NCBI GenBank assembly: GCA_032209605.1
Contig: JASFXZ010000005.1
Location: 31,484,905 to 31,548,904 of the forward strand
Length of the DNA stretch: 64,000 nt
Direction: 5' to 3'
Source: Mactromeris polynyma
Taxonomy: Eukaryota > Mollusca > Bivalvia > Venerida > Mactridae
The notes beneath the pieces are model-generated. The model ran no database searches and was not told where the DNA came from. It saw only the letters and a program-made list of their open reading frames with translations. The position numbers were made by a program, and so were the translations under genes. Position 1 is the stretch's first letter, and the number at the start of each line of letters is the position of its first letter. This document shows positions 34,401 to 49,400 of the stretch, piece after piece.

Positions 34401-37400
34401 AACATTATGATAAACTTTCGAAACATGTCCAAAAATAAAGTCATTATAGAATTTTATTTTGTTTGGCATAACCTTTACCTGTATACCCATGAAAATGGCC
34501 CATACTCAAATATGTTTAAGGGGTCTAGGTTGCTGACAAGGTTATGCCATACTTACAGTTTTTTAAGGATGGTCTAATGAACAACAATCAAAAATGCTTA
34601 CAAATATTGTACAAAACAACATGGAACAGGCATAAAAAAAGGAATCAACAAGCACTTATAACACGTCCAGGTGGATAGCCTTGGTTATAAAGGAACACTG
34701 GTTGAGTATAAAGGACATACTGTTGGCAAAGGGGTGTAACATCACATTGAGAGGACGAATACATAACATTGGGAAACACATTAAGGCAATGGACTCAATG
34801 TTTCATTTTGCCTTACGTTTCTTAAACTATTTAAAGGAGACCAGGCATATACAATAAAACATTTTAATGAGAAATAGTTCATGACGATCATAGCCAACTA
34901 TAAAATGGTCACACTTATGAACACAGGGTACCAACGTGTCACTGTATATTCCACCATGCAAGATGTATATCCTGTTAAGTTACCTCAGCAGGAAAAGCAA
35001 AGGGATCATGCAGAGATATAATCAGTTGCTTACAACAGGATAGTCTTGTTTGAAAACCAAGGAACACTGGATATGTCACCTGATCACTCTAGTACATGTA
35101 TAACTTAAATACTGCTGCGAGATGGCATTGAACCAAAGTAACAACCATCTGTTATTACACTAAAACCTCTCTTAAAGACTACCTCATTAATAAGACCACC
35201 AAAATCAACCTCAATATTAAGTCAACCTCCATAAGAAGACCAGTTTTCAAGGGACCCTGAAGGGTGGTCATAGTTTTGAAGTTTTATTGTACATGAAAAT
35301 GGCACATGCATATATATAACTGGATAACAGTAAACTGGCACTCCTTAATTTCATCACTCTTTTCCAACACAATGGCCTTTCTGGTCAGGCAGATACCTGA
35401 TACATGTAATTATACATTTGTTGAAAGTTGTTCTTTGCATTTCGCTGATGATAATTTACAGATTGTACAAATCTTCACAAGTGCCAGGTATATATTGTGG
35501 CTCTAGAACAGAAGGAATACCTTATATAAATACCAACATACCATAATCTGATAATGGTTGATTAAGACTTTGCATTCTACATTTCACTAATTGACTGATT
35601 TCATGTAACTCTGGGTTCACAGTACCAGAGTTATCTCCCTGTCTTTCCATACCTCCCATCATGTTTAACGATACCTGCAATATATAACATTATTACTGTT
35701 CATCAAAGCTGAAACAAAACTTTAACAACAAAGTCAGAATGAATGTAAGTGTACAGGTAGATCACACACATTGTGTGAGAGATCATACTGTCACAACTTA
35801 ACATAAAGAAAACATATGAGAGCCGCCATGACAAAACCTGTATTAGTGACGTTGGTTATGACATTGTGTATTTCCCAGTTGAAGTTCTGACATCACAAAC
35901 TAAGTTTTTTGTCCGAGAATGTTTTGTGATTTATAGAATTAAAAACTCGCAATTGAACTTTTCAGTCACTAATACAGGTTTGTTGTGACACAGCTCATAT
36001 ATAGTTGAATGTCTCCTATCATTCTTTACTAACTACAAAGTTGGATGAAGATGCTTCAATTTCTAGACGAAGTTTTATAAATAAAAACATATAGATGCTT
36101 TTGCCTCAATGGTACATTGTATTCACACTTGCCTCATACAGTAAATATGATGATGACATTGATAAATATGGGCAAGTATGGTAGAATGAATAGTACAAAT
36201 GTATTAAGAATGCTATGATCAAAGCCCAAGTAAAATGTGAAGAGAAAGACGATGTAAGATATCAAGTATCTTTTTTTAAAGTAGTTATAGATTATTATTC
36301 TAGCAGTGTTGTAACAGCTAAGATACACCATACAACTATAGTCAACATACAACTATAGAGGAAAAAGTCTAAAAGATAGAACATACAGTTGTGTATCTAT
36401 CATGCATAGTGAATGAACAAATATAACACGGATACACACGGGGACATACAACATAAACAAGTGACAGAAGTTTTCATGGAGAATAACAAACTACTTAAAC
36501 TATTCAGAAAGTTCACTTGAACAGAACAGTTTGTTTGAACTTAATACTTCTAGTGTACGATCAAGGACATTTTTAGTCAAAACTTAGAAATAGGAAACAC
36601 ATAACAGAAGAGTATGTGTATTAATATGTAACATATATATAACAAGCGTTTTGCTATAAAGAAATATATGGACAACTATGAAATTAACTTAGGAAGCATA
36701 TCCGATCATTTTATGAAGACAAAAGAAAACAAGGTCAAAAATCCATACTATAACGTGGGTGGATAGTCCCTGGTACAAAAGGGGCAGTTAACAGAGTAAA
36801 ACCTACATATCACTACAAACCTTCCATACCATTTAAGTGAGTAATGATAAAATAAACAAAGTGGTTTCACAGAAGCAAACATAAAACCAAATAAACAAGG
36901 TGAAATTTTGAAATCAAACTTACTGCTGACAGTGCCTGTGCAAAAACAAAGCAAAATGTTACATTCTGCATGCTGTAAACGTGTCATGTAACAAAATGTT
37001 ACATTCTGAGTGCTGTAAACGTGTCATGTAACAAAATGTTACATTCTGAGTGCTGTAAACGTGTCATGTAACAAAATGTTACATTCTGAGTGCTGTAAAC
37101 GTGTCATGTAACAAAATGCTACATTCTGCATGCTGTAAACATGTCATGTATCAAAATGCTACATTCTGCTAGCTGTAAACGTGTCATGTATCAAAATGTT
37201 ACATACTGTATGCTGTAAACGTGTCATGTATCAAAATGTTACATACTGCTACTGCTAGCTGTAAACGTGTCATGTATCAAATTGTAACATACTGCTAGCT
37301 GTAAACGAGTCATGTATCAAATTTTAACATACTGCTAGCTGTCAACGTGTCATGTATCAAAATGTTACATACTGTATGCTGTAAAAGTGTCATGTATCAA

Positions 37401-40400
37401 ATTGTAACATACTGCTAGCTGTAAACGTGTCATGAATCAAATTGTAACATACTGCTAGCTGTAAACATGTCATGAATCAAATTGTAACATACTGCAAGCT
37501 GTAAACGTGTCATGTATCAAAACGTCACATACTGCTAGCTGTAAACGCTGTCATGTATCAAAATGTTACATACTGAATGCTGTAAATGTGTCATGTATCA
37601 AAATGTTACATACTGCTACTGCTAGCTGTAAATGTGTCATGTATCAAAATGTTACATACTGCTAGCTGTAAACGTGTCATGTATCAAAATGTTACATACT
37701 GCATGCTGTAAACGTGTCATGTATCAAAATGTTACATTCTGAATGCTGTAAATGTGTCATGTATCAAAATGTTACATACTGCATGCTGTAAACGTGTCAT
37801 GTATCAAAATGTTACATACTGCATGCTGTAAACGTGTCATGTATCAAAACGTTACATACTGCTAGCTGTAAACGCTGTCATGTATCAAAATGTTACATTC
37901 TGAATGCTGTAAATGTGTCATGTATAAAACATGCATTTAATAACAAGTAAATTAATTATTTTAAAAGCATTGAATCATTCACATGCAAAATCAAACATAC
38001 GTGTATCTTATCATACATTATAAGGAAGGTTTTTGTCTTTGACAAAATTCAGATAGCCTTTAAGAATTGTTCAGCTTCTTCACATTATATAAAATGAGTA
38101 TTGCAAAACTGAGGTCATATTCAAATCTTATTACTGGAAATTCTCTAATCTGTCCAAATACATGTTCAAAAGATGTGTTTTACGAATAAATTGAATCTTA
38201 ATCTATTGGATAAACATACAGAGATTTACATGTGTATAGCTCAATAATCAATTCAAAGAAATAATAATTCACAGACTGACTAAACAAGGAGTTTAATCTC
38301 AGTAAAATGACAAGAACTACAATTACTGGTAGATCAGAGATTAAAATCCAATTTCAGTAAAGCCTCAATTATAAGACCACTCTTGGGACCCTTGAAAACT
38401 GGTCTTTATATTGACGTCGTATTAATATTGAGGTTGAATCAAGAGCAAAACAGCGAAAAAGGATCTGAAAATTGTGTTCTTAACTTTGAGGTGGTCTTAT
38501 AATTGAGGTGGTCTGTAAATAGAAATTTGAAGATTTATTTTATGCACATTAACAGCGAAGCAAGTTAGCGACATAAATAAGATGCAATCGAAATATCAAT
38601 GATGGACAATTAGAATGATGCTTAAGCTAGAAACATTAGCTGAAGTTCTAGGTCAGAGAAATGAAGGAAAAAGAATAGTTCACTATATAACACAAGTAAG
38701 TAAGATGACTGAGAAAGAAACAGTGAAACTAAGAGTCAATATTTATAAATATTTTGTGTCTGTACCATTCACCATTGTGTGAGAATTTTACTTGTCCTAT
38801 TTTATGTTTGAGACGGATAGATTTAGCAGTGTGAGTAATTTGGCTCTATTCAATGCAATGATCAGATGAGACAATGAATTCACATCTGCAGTATTTTGAA
38901 AATAAAAAGGCATTTCAAACAATTCTAATATTCTCATGCAGAAAAATCAAAGAAAAATATACAACTAAAAACCTAACATACTTTGTATTGGGTAACTGAG
39001 CTTATTGTGTAAAATCTTATTCATAATTATAACGTTGAAGCAAACTTCAGCATAGAAGGTTATCCAATTAAATACCAATTGGGAGCCAACTGTGGGTTCA
39101 AATACCACAAGGGATATAGAATTTGTGAGGAAGCCATCAAGCAGTCTTACTGTCAGTGGTTCTATACCCAGGTGTCCGCTTGGGTTCCCCCTCCACCCTT
39201 ATAGCTGGAATAGTCACTATATTATCCTAGCTTTTAATGCAACGTCTATGCCCCATGACAAAAAAATCTATTCTGAGATTTCTATCAAATTTATTGAGCG
39301 ATGCAATAATTGAAACTTTTTTCAAGTTGATTTTTTTTCTAATCTTTGTAAATAAAAATCTGTCACAGAGAGATAAAATTACAATTGAACAAGTTACAGA
39401 AATCATACAAAAATAACAAAATTTGTGCAAACACACTTCACACCAAAGTTTCAACAACCATATCAATCACACTTGGCAAGCATTATAATACAGAGTAGTG
39501 TTTGGTAAATATAGAAATGAACTGTTAATATGTGTCAGTATTGTAGTAAATATTTATGTATATACCCCATTCTGGTTTCTATAGCCACGCCCTTTCTGAA
39601 AACAGGAATAAGATGATACAGTAATTTCTTCAACACAGAGTTTGTTATCGGTATTCTAACATAATATAGTTAAAGTATATTACAATATATGTTGTGAGAA
39701 ATGGTTTTATATTAATGTGTAAAGAAATAAAAATTGATGTATTAAAATAAACATCATGAGAAAAATGATGAAAAGTCTTCTTTGCTAAATTTGCAGTAAC
39801 AAAGTAACAATGTTTGCAAATGAATCCTGACTCCAAAACATCGTAAAATTATAATATAATTGACATAATATGTGAATGTACTACATAATTTTTACGTTAC
39901 TTAACTTAAATTTGATCACCATCAGTTTAAGATATACATACATATAAAGTATATGTTAAGGCTCAATCTGTTAAATGCCAATAGACATGTTTTACTTTCC
40001 CAACACAATATTACAGCATGGAAAGTTTGATGTCAAGATTAAGAATTCTGTAATAATAGCTCTTAGTCCTAGAATAAAATTTTGGTAGCACTAAAGCTCT
40101 TAATTCTAAAATGGATTTTCGGTAGTAAAAAAAGATTATTAACAATAGGCTCTTAGTTCTAGAATAAGATTTTGGTAGCCTGCTAGGTAGGATTTACTAT
40201 TATTGTACAAATCTAAAATAATATGGAACTTCTCTAGATAGTTCAAAATAAACATACAAATTCAAAATTTAAAATAGCAGAAGAAAAATGTCCCCGTAAC
40301 AAAATTTGTGACAAATCAACAATATTTTTGCACTTTCTAAAGACAAATAAAAAGATAATATTAGTAAGAAAGAAAGCATTTTGGATGGAATGAAGTTTAT

Positions 40401-43400
40401 ACTTAGATACAAGAAAACTTAGCATGTAGTATTTTAAAATTCATACTATGAATTCTGCTAATGATTAAGAAACAGCTTATAAGTTATATAAGTACAAATT
40501 TAATGCATAATGTATAGAAAAGGAGAGGCGAACAGATATCCAAGACAATAGTGTTACAAACAGAGAAGGTAGGATTTAAATAAATGTCATCAGTAATCAG
40601 TTTTCTTTGGGTGTTTTAAACTTATAACATCAATTTATAGTTTAATATTTTCACTGAAGCAATTTATACTCCCTATTGATTAAAACAGATCATGACATGC
40701 TTTCAATGTAAAGGTGCGATTTATATTTGTATAATAAATCTGTAAAAATACAGTTCAAGATACAGAGAAGAATGAAAGAGGAACAGTGGAATAGAAGGAT
40801 TGATTGATGATCATTAATCGAGAATTGATTGATTGGTCATATACTGGATAGCTTAATTGAATGACAGATTGATGGCAGTCAATGCAAGGATTGATACAGA
40901 CAGATCATGAGACAGATCATTCATTGAATAGATAATTGGAGCAAATCAATGGAAAGATATGGATGGATGGAGTAAACTGATGTATATATTGATTGATGTA
41001 GCAGATCAATGGATTGATGGTTTGGTGGAGCAGATCAATGGAATGATATACATGTAGATGGAATGAGTGGATTTGATGAATTGGTGGAGCAGATCGATCC
41101 ATTGCTGGATAGGTGTTGCGTATCAATGGTTTGATGGATGGGTCAAGCAGATCAATGGATTAATTGCTAGAGCAGATCAACAAACTGATTGACAAACAGA
41201 TCAATATCTTACTTGATGGAGCAGATCAGTGGATTGATTGAGCAGATAAATGGATTGGTTATGGAGATCTATTGATCACTTGATTAGTGAAATAGATAAA
41301 TAGGTTGATGATCTAGTGATCACTGGATTGTCAGAGCAGATCAATGGATTACTGGAATGGTGGAGCTAAGCAATGGATGGATGATGAAATAGATTGAATG
41401 GGAAGTATAAATGGAAGCAATAGAATCTTGGGTGAATCATAACTAAGAAAGTATTAACAAAAAGATATAAATTGACCAAAATAAGGTAAGCTGACAATGA
41501 CACCAAAAACTAAAAGGTTACAAAAATTATACTTACTACGGAATTTCTAAATGCTAAATTAAGTGCTGACTGGTTTCTTGAGATGACTGATGCACTCTAA
41601 ATAAGCAAAACAAACATGATTGGTTGAAAAATAGTCTAAATATAGCACTAAATACGATAACGTGTAATATACATCCAATCAAAATGCAACGACAGCAAAT
41701 ACTACAGAAGAACAACAACATGCCTAAGGTGTTATATGTATATATATATTACAAGAAATAAACTGTCACATCAAGCCTGTATGTTTGATAAGTTCAGCAT
41801 GATATTGATATTATACATCCAAAGCTAACTGATAGGCATACACATAAATGTATAGATCAAATAAAAGTGAAACCAATGCACATTGTCTGAGCAATGACTG
41901 ATTAAAATAATGCAACATTTTCGTAACTATCAGTCAACATACATAGACTGACATAGTTATTTCTGAGTCAATGCACAAAAGTGGAATGAAGACATTATCA
42001 ATTTCCTGAATTAACTTTCTCTAATTTTACCATGAATAAATGATGTTTTAGGGTCCTGTATTGAAATGAGGTTTTTACTACAAGAAAATCATATGCATAG
42101 TAGGCCACTGGTCATATCGATTTGAAAAAAATACAGAATGATCTTTATTGAGAAGTTTGACACAGAAATGAATGAATGAATGAGAAATCACAGATCAGAT
42201 AACAGTGACATCCAGTCACAGACTGTAATAATAGAATTTAGCCGTATCAATAGACAGTTTCTTCTTTAGCTAGCAGTATTTTCATTTTCCTGAATATCTA
42301 CTATGTTGCACAAAATACTAATATTTTATGCATTAAACTACAAAACTATCATTCAATACTAATAACCAAGGCCGCAAATTTTCTTTAGTAAAAACAAAGA
42401 TTTATCGTGGCTTTATTTAATATTAAAACTTGCAAAGCTAACAAAGCCAGTACTATTCAAATATATCTTAAATTCATGCAAGATATGATTACAAATATCT
42501 CTACTAACATAATATGCATGACTAAATAAAAATGCCATCCAGATCTGTGCTGTACCAAATGAAATTACAAGCTCATATGAAAACTTTCCCTCTTGCTTTC
42601 AATGGACTCACATGAAAATTAAACAATAGATCAGAACAGTCATACTCAAGAAAGTGATTTTGTCATTTAAGATTTTCGAGTTAAGCGTGCTGAGATTGTG
42701 ACAAACTTTGCAGGCATAGAGAGGTTTATAATCTGTAAACCTGAAGCTGATGTTGCCAACAGTAGTATACTTGGTTATACACATACATAATGGAATCTTT
42801 TTGACCAGTCAGTTTTAATTTATCAATTGGAGTATTCCATTTTTGCAAACAGGTAATATGTTTGACACTTTCAGGCATCCTTTATAGAGTAGTACAATAT
42901 TTGCTGTCTAAATGTTGAAAGTGTGACACTTTCAGGCACAGCCATCTAAATGTTAATATCATACAGCAGTTTAGATGTCAAGGACAGAAAATACTGACAT
43001 ATCAACAAATTAAAAAACACCCCTCTAAGCTAATAGAATGTACTAAATTAACATTCAGCCCTAAATAATGAAACAGAATGATCCAACCTAAAATTAAAAC
43101 TGACAGGTCAATAAAATTTCTCAATACAATTTGTGTTGTGATACAATAATTAATTGTAACATATTCGAGACATGCAAGAACTGGTTAGAACATATTCCAG
43201 AACAATAAACAACAAAATGTTGAGAGATTAATACGAAACCTAATGTAATTTATCTCATCAGCTATAATCATTATGTCTTTACAATATTATTGAAAATATG
43301 TGCTACTGCATTTAAAGCCACAAAAAAAAACAAATTATTTAAATCTAAAGACCGTATCAAAATTTGCTTACTAACACATGTTGCATTTGTAGGGAAAGAA

Positions 43401-46400
43401 ATATGTTCAGAACCAGTTCTATACAATGTCCACAAAATGGAGTGCCATAGTGTTCCTATAACAACAGAATGATTACTTTGCATCCATCTGGGTTCACAAG
43501 ATACGCTAAAGCCTAAATAAAATATACCATATACATGTAAATTTATTCTGATGTCTATACCATATATAATAATAAACAAATGATGTATAGTTATAATTTT
43601 CACAAGACATATTTGTCTCTATTATATTCATTTTTATTCAGACTTTTGATTGCTGTAATACACACCATAAGTAATGTAAAAAGTAAAGTGAAGTGTTTCT
43701 TTATTATAATGTCACCCCTGTTTAAAGTGCCAGCCAGTTCTGACTTATGAGAAACCTTCTTTCTGAGCACATTTATTTCCTGATTCTAATACTTAATGCC
43801 AGGCACCAGGCAGGTAGGCGCACGGTAACCATTATATTACTAGCTGGCGCCTCACCAACTGGCCATATATGAACAGACCTCTACCGGAACCTTCTACCTC
43901 CCACTCCCAAGGCAGGTATGTATGTACAAGAAATGTCTGAGCCATAATTGAAATGGACAAGAAAAAACTTTTCACTGGCTACCAATATGAATAGAAAAAC
44001 ACAGCTCGAGGCCCCTGGGGGGGGGGCAAGATAGACTTTATCAGCACCGGTATAAACAAGGGAAATACTGATCCGGTACGCAAGCAATGCTTTGTACATA
44101 TTCATGTTGATAATTTTAGAAACTGTACTATTAACATTATACAATGATAATTGATTCCAAATCTTAGCTGTACCCCGTACAATGAGAAATGAAGTTTTGA
44201 CAAGAAGTGTGGGCTACACCTAATCCAGGCATATAGCATATAATAATGTGACAACTTCTGGTACATGGATCATACAATCTCAGAATCTACTTCAGACAGG
44301 CAGTATCCAGTATGATAATGTATGGTATACAGTAAACAATGGTATGCTTGCCTGACAAAGTATTTTGCTGATACAAAACATGTCACAAAGTTTTAGAGTT
44401 AGTTTTTTCTTTTTTCCTTATTGAAACAGGCAGTATAAAATACAAAAGACTAGTGCTCGCTTCAAATTGTCATAAACCTGTCATACTACTGATACATTCA
44501 TTCATGAATTATTCCAACTGAGTGTTATTCCAAATGTTCACGATGATCACAGAAAAACACTGAATAATGATCACACACAGTTGGAACTCATTCTTTCTAA
44601 TTCATTGAGTCGGAAATTTTAATTTGATGTGCATAAGAAGATACATCGGGAACTGATATTTTTTTCGGATGATACAATGTACCAAGTATTCGGATAGACA
44701 TTTGTTGAATAAACAAGCTCTGACTGTACATACTGTTGTTGTCTTTGTATTTGCATATTGCAAGAGACAAATCATTTATACTATATGGTAGTTTACACAG
44801 TGTTCACTGTATAATGATATAACTATATCGACAAACATACAAATTACCATATATGAATGCTCTACATGTATTGATAGACACATTAAACATTATTTACATT
44901 GGCAATTTCATTACATCCTCAAAACATGCTGATAATATTACACACCTACCTATATGGAATAAACTATACTACTAATAAATAAAATTCATAGGTATGATAC
45001 TTATATATTTGCTTTAAAATAAAAAATTGATGTAATGACCAGTAATTTCAACAGACAAGAACAGTTCTGGCAACACTTCTTGTACCACAATATACTACTT
45101 GAAAGTAAAATAATACATTTTCTAAATTAAATGAATCTCTACACATTTCTCAAGGCAACTCAACTCAATAAGATTATAAAACAATAGGAAACTGAGGACC
45201 AGTAAGAACATAATACATGCAGCGGCTGGTTCCCTTGGTAACTTACTGAATGGTTGGCCGGTGGAGATCTACACGATTTAACCTGGGTACGATATATTCC
45301 GATTGGTATCTCACACGTTGTGGAACACAACTTCTGATACAGACGACCATACGTTCTAATCCATAAATCTTCCTTGGTGATTTTCATCTGTCAAAATAAA
45401 TGATACTGATTAAATGATTTTTTATAATACAATATGTTTATGATAGTTAAAGAGTATTGTTGTCTAAATGATACATACACAAGTATAACAGACTGTTTAT
45501 ATCATTTCAACAATGACACAAACTGTCCATCTGAACCACAGGAGGTTGTCACAAGTTCTCTCCCCTATATGCCTTCTATAGAATATGTATATATAGTACT
45601 ATATAACAGAAGACATATAGAAGGGGAGAGAACTCATGACAATCTACAGTGATCTGAACTAGAACTTGTAGGAAAATGTCATAACAATACAGACAGCTGC
45701 ACACTGGCTGCCATATCATGTTAATTATACAAGTAAATAATGAAAATAGTTCAACTTTTCAACACAAACAAACAATATTCCTTACTCAATACTTACACAT
45801 GAGAGATGTCCGGAGCCTACAGCCTGATCTATACCCAGCAGTAACCTCACAAACGTGATGAGATAATCTTTGACAAAAGCTTGATACAATAACGTATCTA
45901 ACATACTAGCACTGAACACATTACCAGCAGCAAATGGCAGACGAAACATGTATGATATATGTGAGCCTCTCTCCTTCTCTTTCTGAAATAAAATAACATA
46001 CCAGTGTAAAGGTTGATTTTCTATCAAAATATGATAAGTAATAATTTCGATATTTTGAGGTTTACATTTGGCATATTGTCTTGTGAATGTGACGTTCCCA
46101 GTAACAGCTTAATCTCTCTTACATGTTACTTAAATTAGTGTATGAAACCTGTCATCAAATATGTTAATTAACCTGCGTAATCATATGGTTAGTCTCTGGG
46201 TGAAATACAGCCCTGCATTCAGTCAAGGTGTTTGCGGATAACATTTGAAATTTGGTTCCCTGTGTGCAGTGAATGCGATAAGGTAGGTCAGGGATAAAAA
46301 ACAAAACAGTTTCGTAATGTGAGCAACTGTTAGTCATAACTGAACGCAATGCAAAGCCTGTATTACAGTGAAAACAAAGGTATGACATCACAGCTGTAAT

Positions 46401-49400
46401 TTAAACCATGTTTTTTGGCAAATGAAAAACTAGAATATACACAGAAATGTCGAGTACATGTATTGCTAAATAAGATACAAGTTTGTTTGAGTACCATACC
46501 TTTTCAAGCTTGGACAATTCATAAGAGTAAGAATCATTGGCTCTAAACTGCATAAATCTCATGTTTGATGATTGAGTCAATTCTGTGATGATGTTGGCAC
46601 TTGGAAATAATCTGAAATATATTTTTGCAATATGAATGGCTTCAATAATTTATATAGAATATTTGATAGCTAATCCCAGATACTGATGTATGATATAGAT
46701 TTCATTAACTGTTAATTTGTTAGATTATCAAGAGTACATGATTAGTGTCAGATACCAATATAATTGTGGCGTCATATATTAATCATATAGAACCTGAAAT
46801 ATCTAAAAACAATATTAATTTGATTGATAATAAACTTTTACTGTTGACTAGATATGGAAAGTCACAGGCTTAAATGATATATGACTGACTATCAGGCATG
46901 CTGTGGCTCTTCATGAAAGGCAGTCAATTATGTTCAATGAATTAATTAAATTTTAAATGTGCAGTCATTGATAAGTCTCATTTTATGCATTATATCCACA
47001 ATCAATGAAATAAAATGATTATTTAGAAAATGCTTTACTCAGTAAGTAATCTACTCGGACACATGAAATGTTACATACATTACTTAACACTGCCATTTAT
47101 GCATTCGTAGGTCACGGACATCCTATTGATGTCAATAAACATTACATTTCACAATAAATTAGATTTTATGGAATGGACTCTTTACCAAGAAAAGGTATTA
47201 CATTGACCTACCTGAATATTGTTTGTACAGCGACGATTGTGTTACAATCTGCCAGAGTTTCCTCCTCTTGTGAGTTAGAACTTTCTTTGTTTACTATCAC
47301 TATGTTGTCTGCTAGATTGATTCCAGCACGAAGTAAATCATCAATTCTACAAACAAATTTGTATATATACATGTACATTGATTTATTGACACTGAGGCAT
47401 TTTTTTCAAAAATGTACAATGTTTGGTTAAATAGATACGAGCATACATAGTTTATTCTGAAATATTAGGCATACTGCCTATGATTTCATATGTTGAGGGG
47501 TTAGCACCAGAATATTCCATCTCCTTCATAATTTGTTTCTGGGGATAGCTGGTTCTGGCACTAACACCTCTATATATACATTTAACTTGCATAATCTGTG
47601 CAATCCCTGATGGATTGAATTTTGTAAAACAGTTGCCTTGCTACATAAAAAGGATAAAAAACATAGTACGGCCATTTTGTCTGACTCAGTATATTAGTAC
47701 TTCCATATCAGGTGTACATCATACAAATGAGTATGCAGATGATCTAATTGGCATTTATATCATAATTGATATTCAGCTTGTTATTATGATAAATCGAACC
47801 CAGTAGAGTATTAGAAAATGTCTCACAAAATGGGAAACTTTGATCGAAACGGCAAATATCAGACATTTCATGCGCTTCTTCATGAAAAGCAGTGGAAAAG
47901 TTGGCAAAACTAGACAAACATCAATATTTTATATACGTCAAAAACATACTGGTATAAAAACAATGCAAGCAATATTTAATCACTTTACACAATCACACAA
48001 ACAATGACATCTGTTTTATTACAGTATAATGATAACTTACAGATCTATGGAACCAAGCATCCAGTATACCATAGGGAAGTGGCATATTGTCTCTAAAAAT
48101 GATTTATCAGGCCTGAAAAATACAACATTGGAAAGACATTTAGTGGGAAGTTTGTGAAAACAGAAATTCCATTATGGTTTTTAAAACATTTACAGTTATT
48201 ATCAAAAGAGAGAGAATACGTAACTACAGGGAACGCCACATACACAAGACAGTGCCTCCCAACGCAGACCTCCTGGAAAACAACAATCCACAAAACATAA
48301 GGCACTTAAGGAGGTCAAAGGGTTATAAATGTATAAGTCAAACCACATTGTTCACCAGAAGTAGACTGGTCTGTTGAGGTAGTTCAGAATTCAAAGAATA
48401 CATGTTCAAATAAAGTACCACTGAATATAAGCAGGAACCACAGAGGTCTAGTACTCAAGAGTGCTAGACTCCTCATCTGAAGGTTCTTCACTCCTAACAA
48501 TCCTCAATACTTGTAAGAAACCCCAGCCGCAGTCACTGAGAGAGATTAGTTAATGTACATTGTAAGAACGTGTTTCACAACTGATGAAAAAACAAAGTTG
48601 AAACTAAATACTGATTAAAAACTAATTTCAACCAGACATTGTTTGAAATCTTACCTTTTTTCTAGCACCAGTACTATAGGATTGAGCGTATTACTGGGTC
48701 TAGCGTGTGATCTAAGTGGTACAATGAAGTTATATAAACCATTACTGGCATAATCTGCAGCTACAATGATTGCAGGGTTAGGCCATTGATACTCCTTGGC
48801 ACTTTTATAACTACAGTGGTCACATACCTGTAAATAATGCCAAAAATACACTGTAAGTATACAGCTTCCATGTAGTCTATTACCCTAAAGACTTTATTTC
48901 AAGATGCTGCCCATATATGCGACAACCCATATGGGCCTCAAGTTGTGAAGTCTGGTAGTTGCTTAGGCACTTTGTTTTTTTTTAGAAAACAACGCAATCT
49001 TGAGTTAATGTTTAACAACTACATTTCTCTTGATCAAGACTTCTACCTCAATAACAACTTTGGAGGGCAGCAATTAAGGTAGGTAGTCAGGGAAACAGCA
49101 AGCAAACACTTATAACCTTATACAATATACATGTAGTACGACTCATACGTATAACATAAAATCTGAGCATGACAAAAGTAAGTTTATCTTTAACAAGATT
49201 GATCAAATGAGCAAAAATTAACAACTTCAATTTTATCTATCTTTTAAATGCAAGTCACTTCTAAGGCAGGTTAGAAGGTATGAAGAAATGATAGAATGTA
49301 TTAGCTGTTATACAGTCATCTAGTGATGAACAATTATGAAGACAGAGAAGTGAAACATGTGTGTGATTAGTGATCTTTGTGATGTCAGTAGTGGGTACAG

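Noticed and set aside
36952..37925. Regular repeats reminiscent of a CRISPR array
   Set aside because: Units are contiguous with no unique spacers, and the setting is a eukaryotic intron.
43271..43603. 110-codon minus-strand frame in an intron
   Set aside because: No motif, no in-phase splice partners for KCNT, and AT-rich hydrophobic composition as expected by chance.
45160..45387. 75-codon independent gene starting at an ATG
   Set aside because: The ATG is the internal methionine of the KCNT segment [14 protein letters not shown]. The stretch is an exon, with an acceptor just upstream and a donor at 45246.
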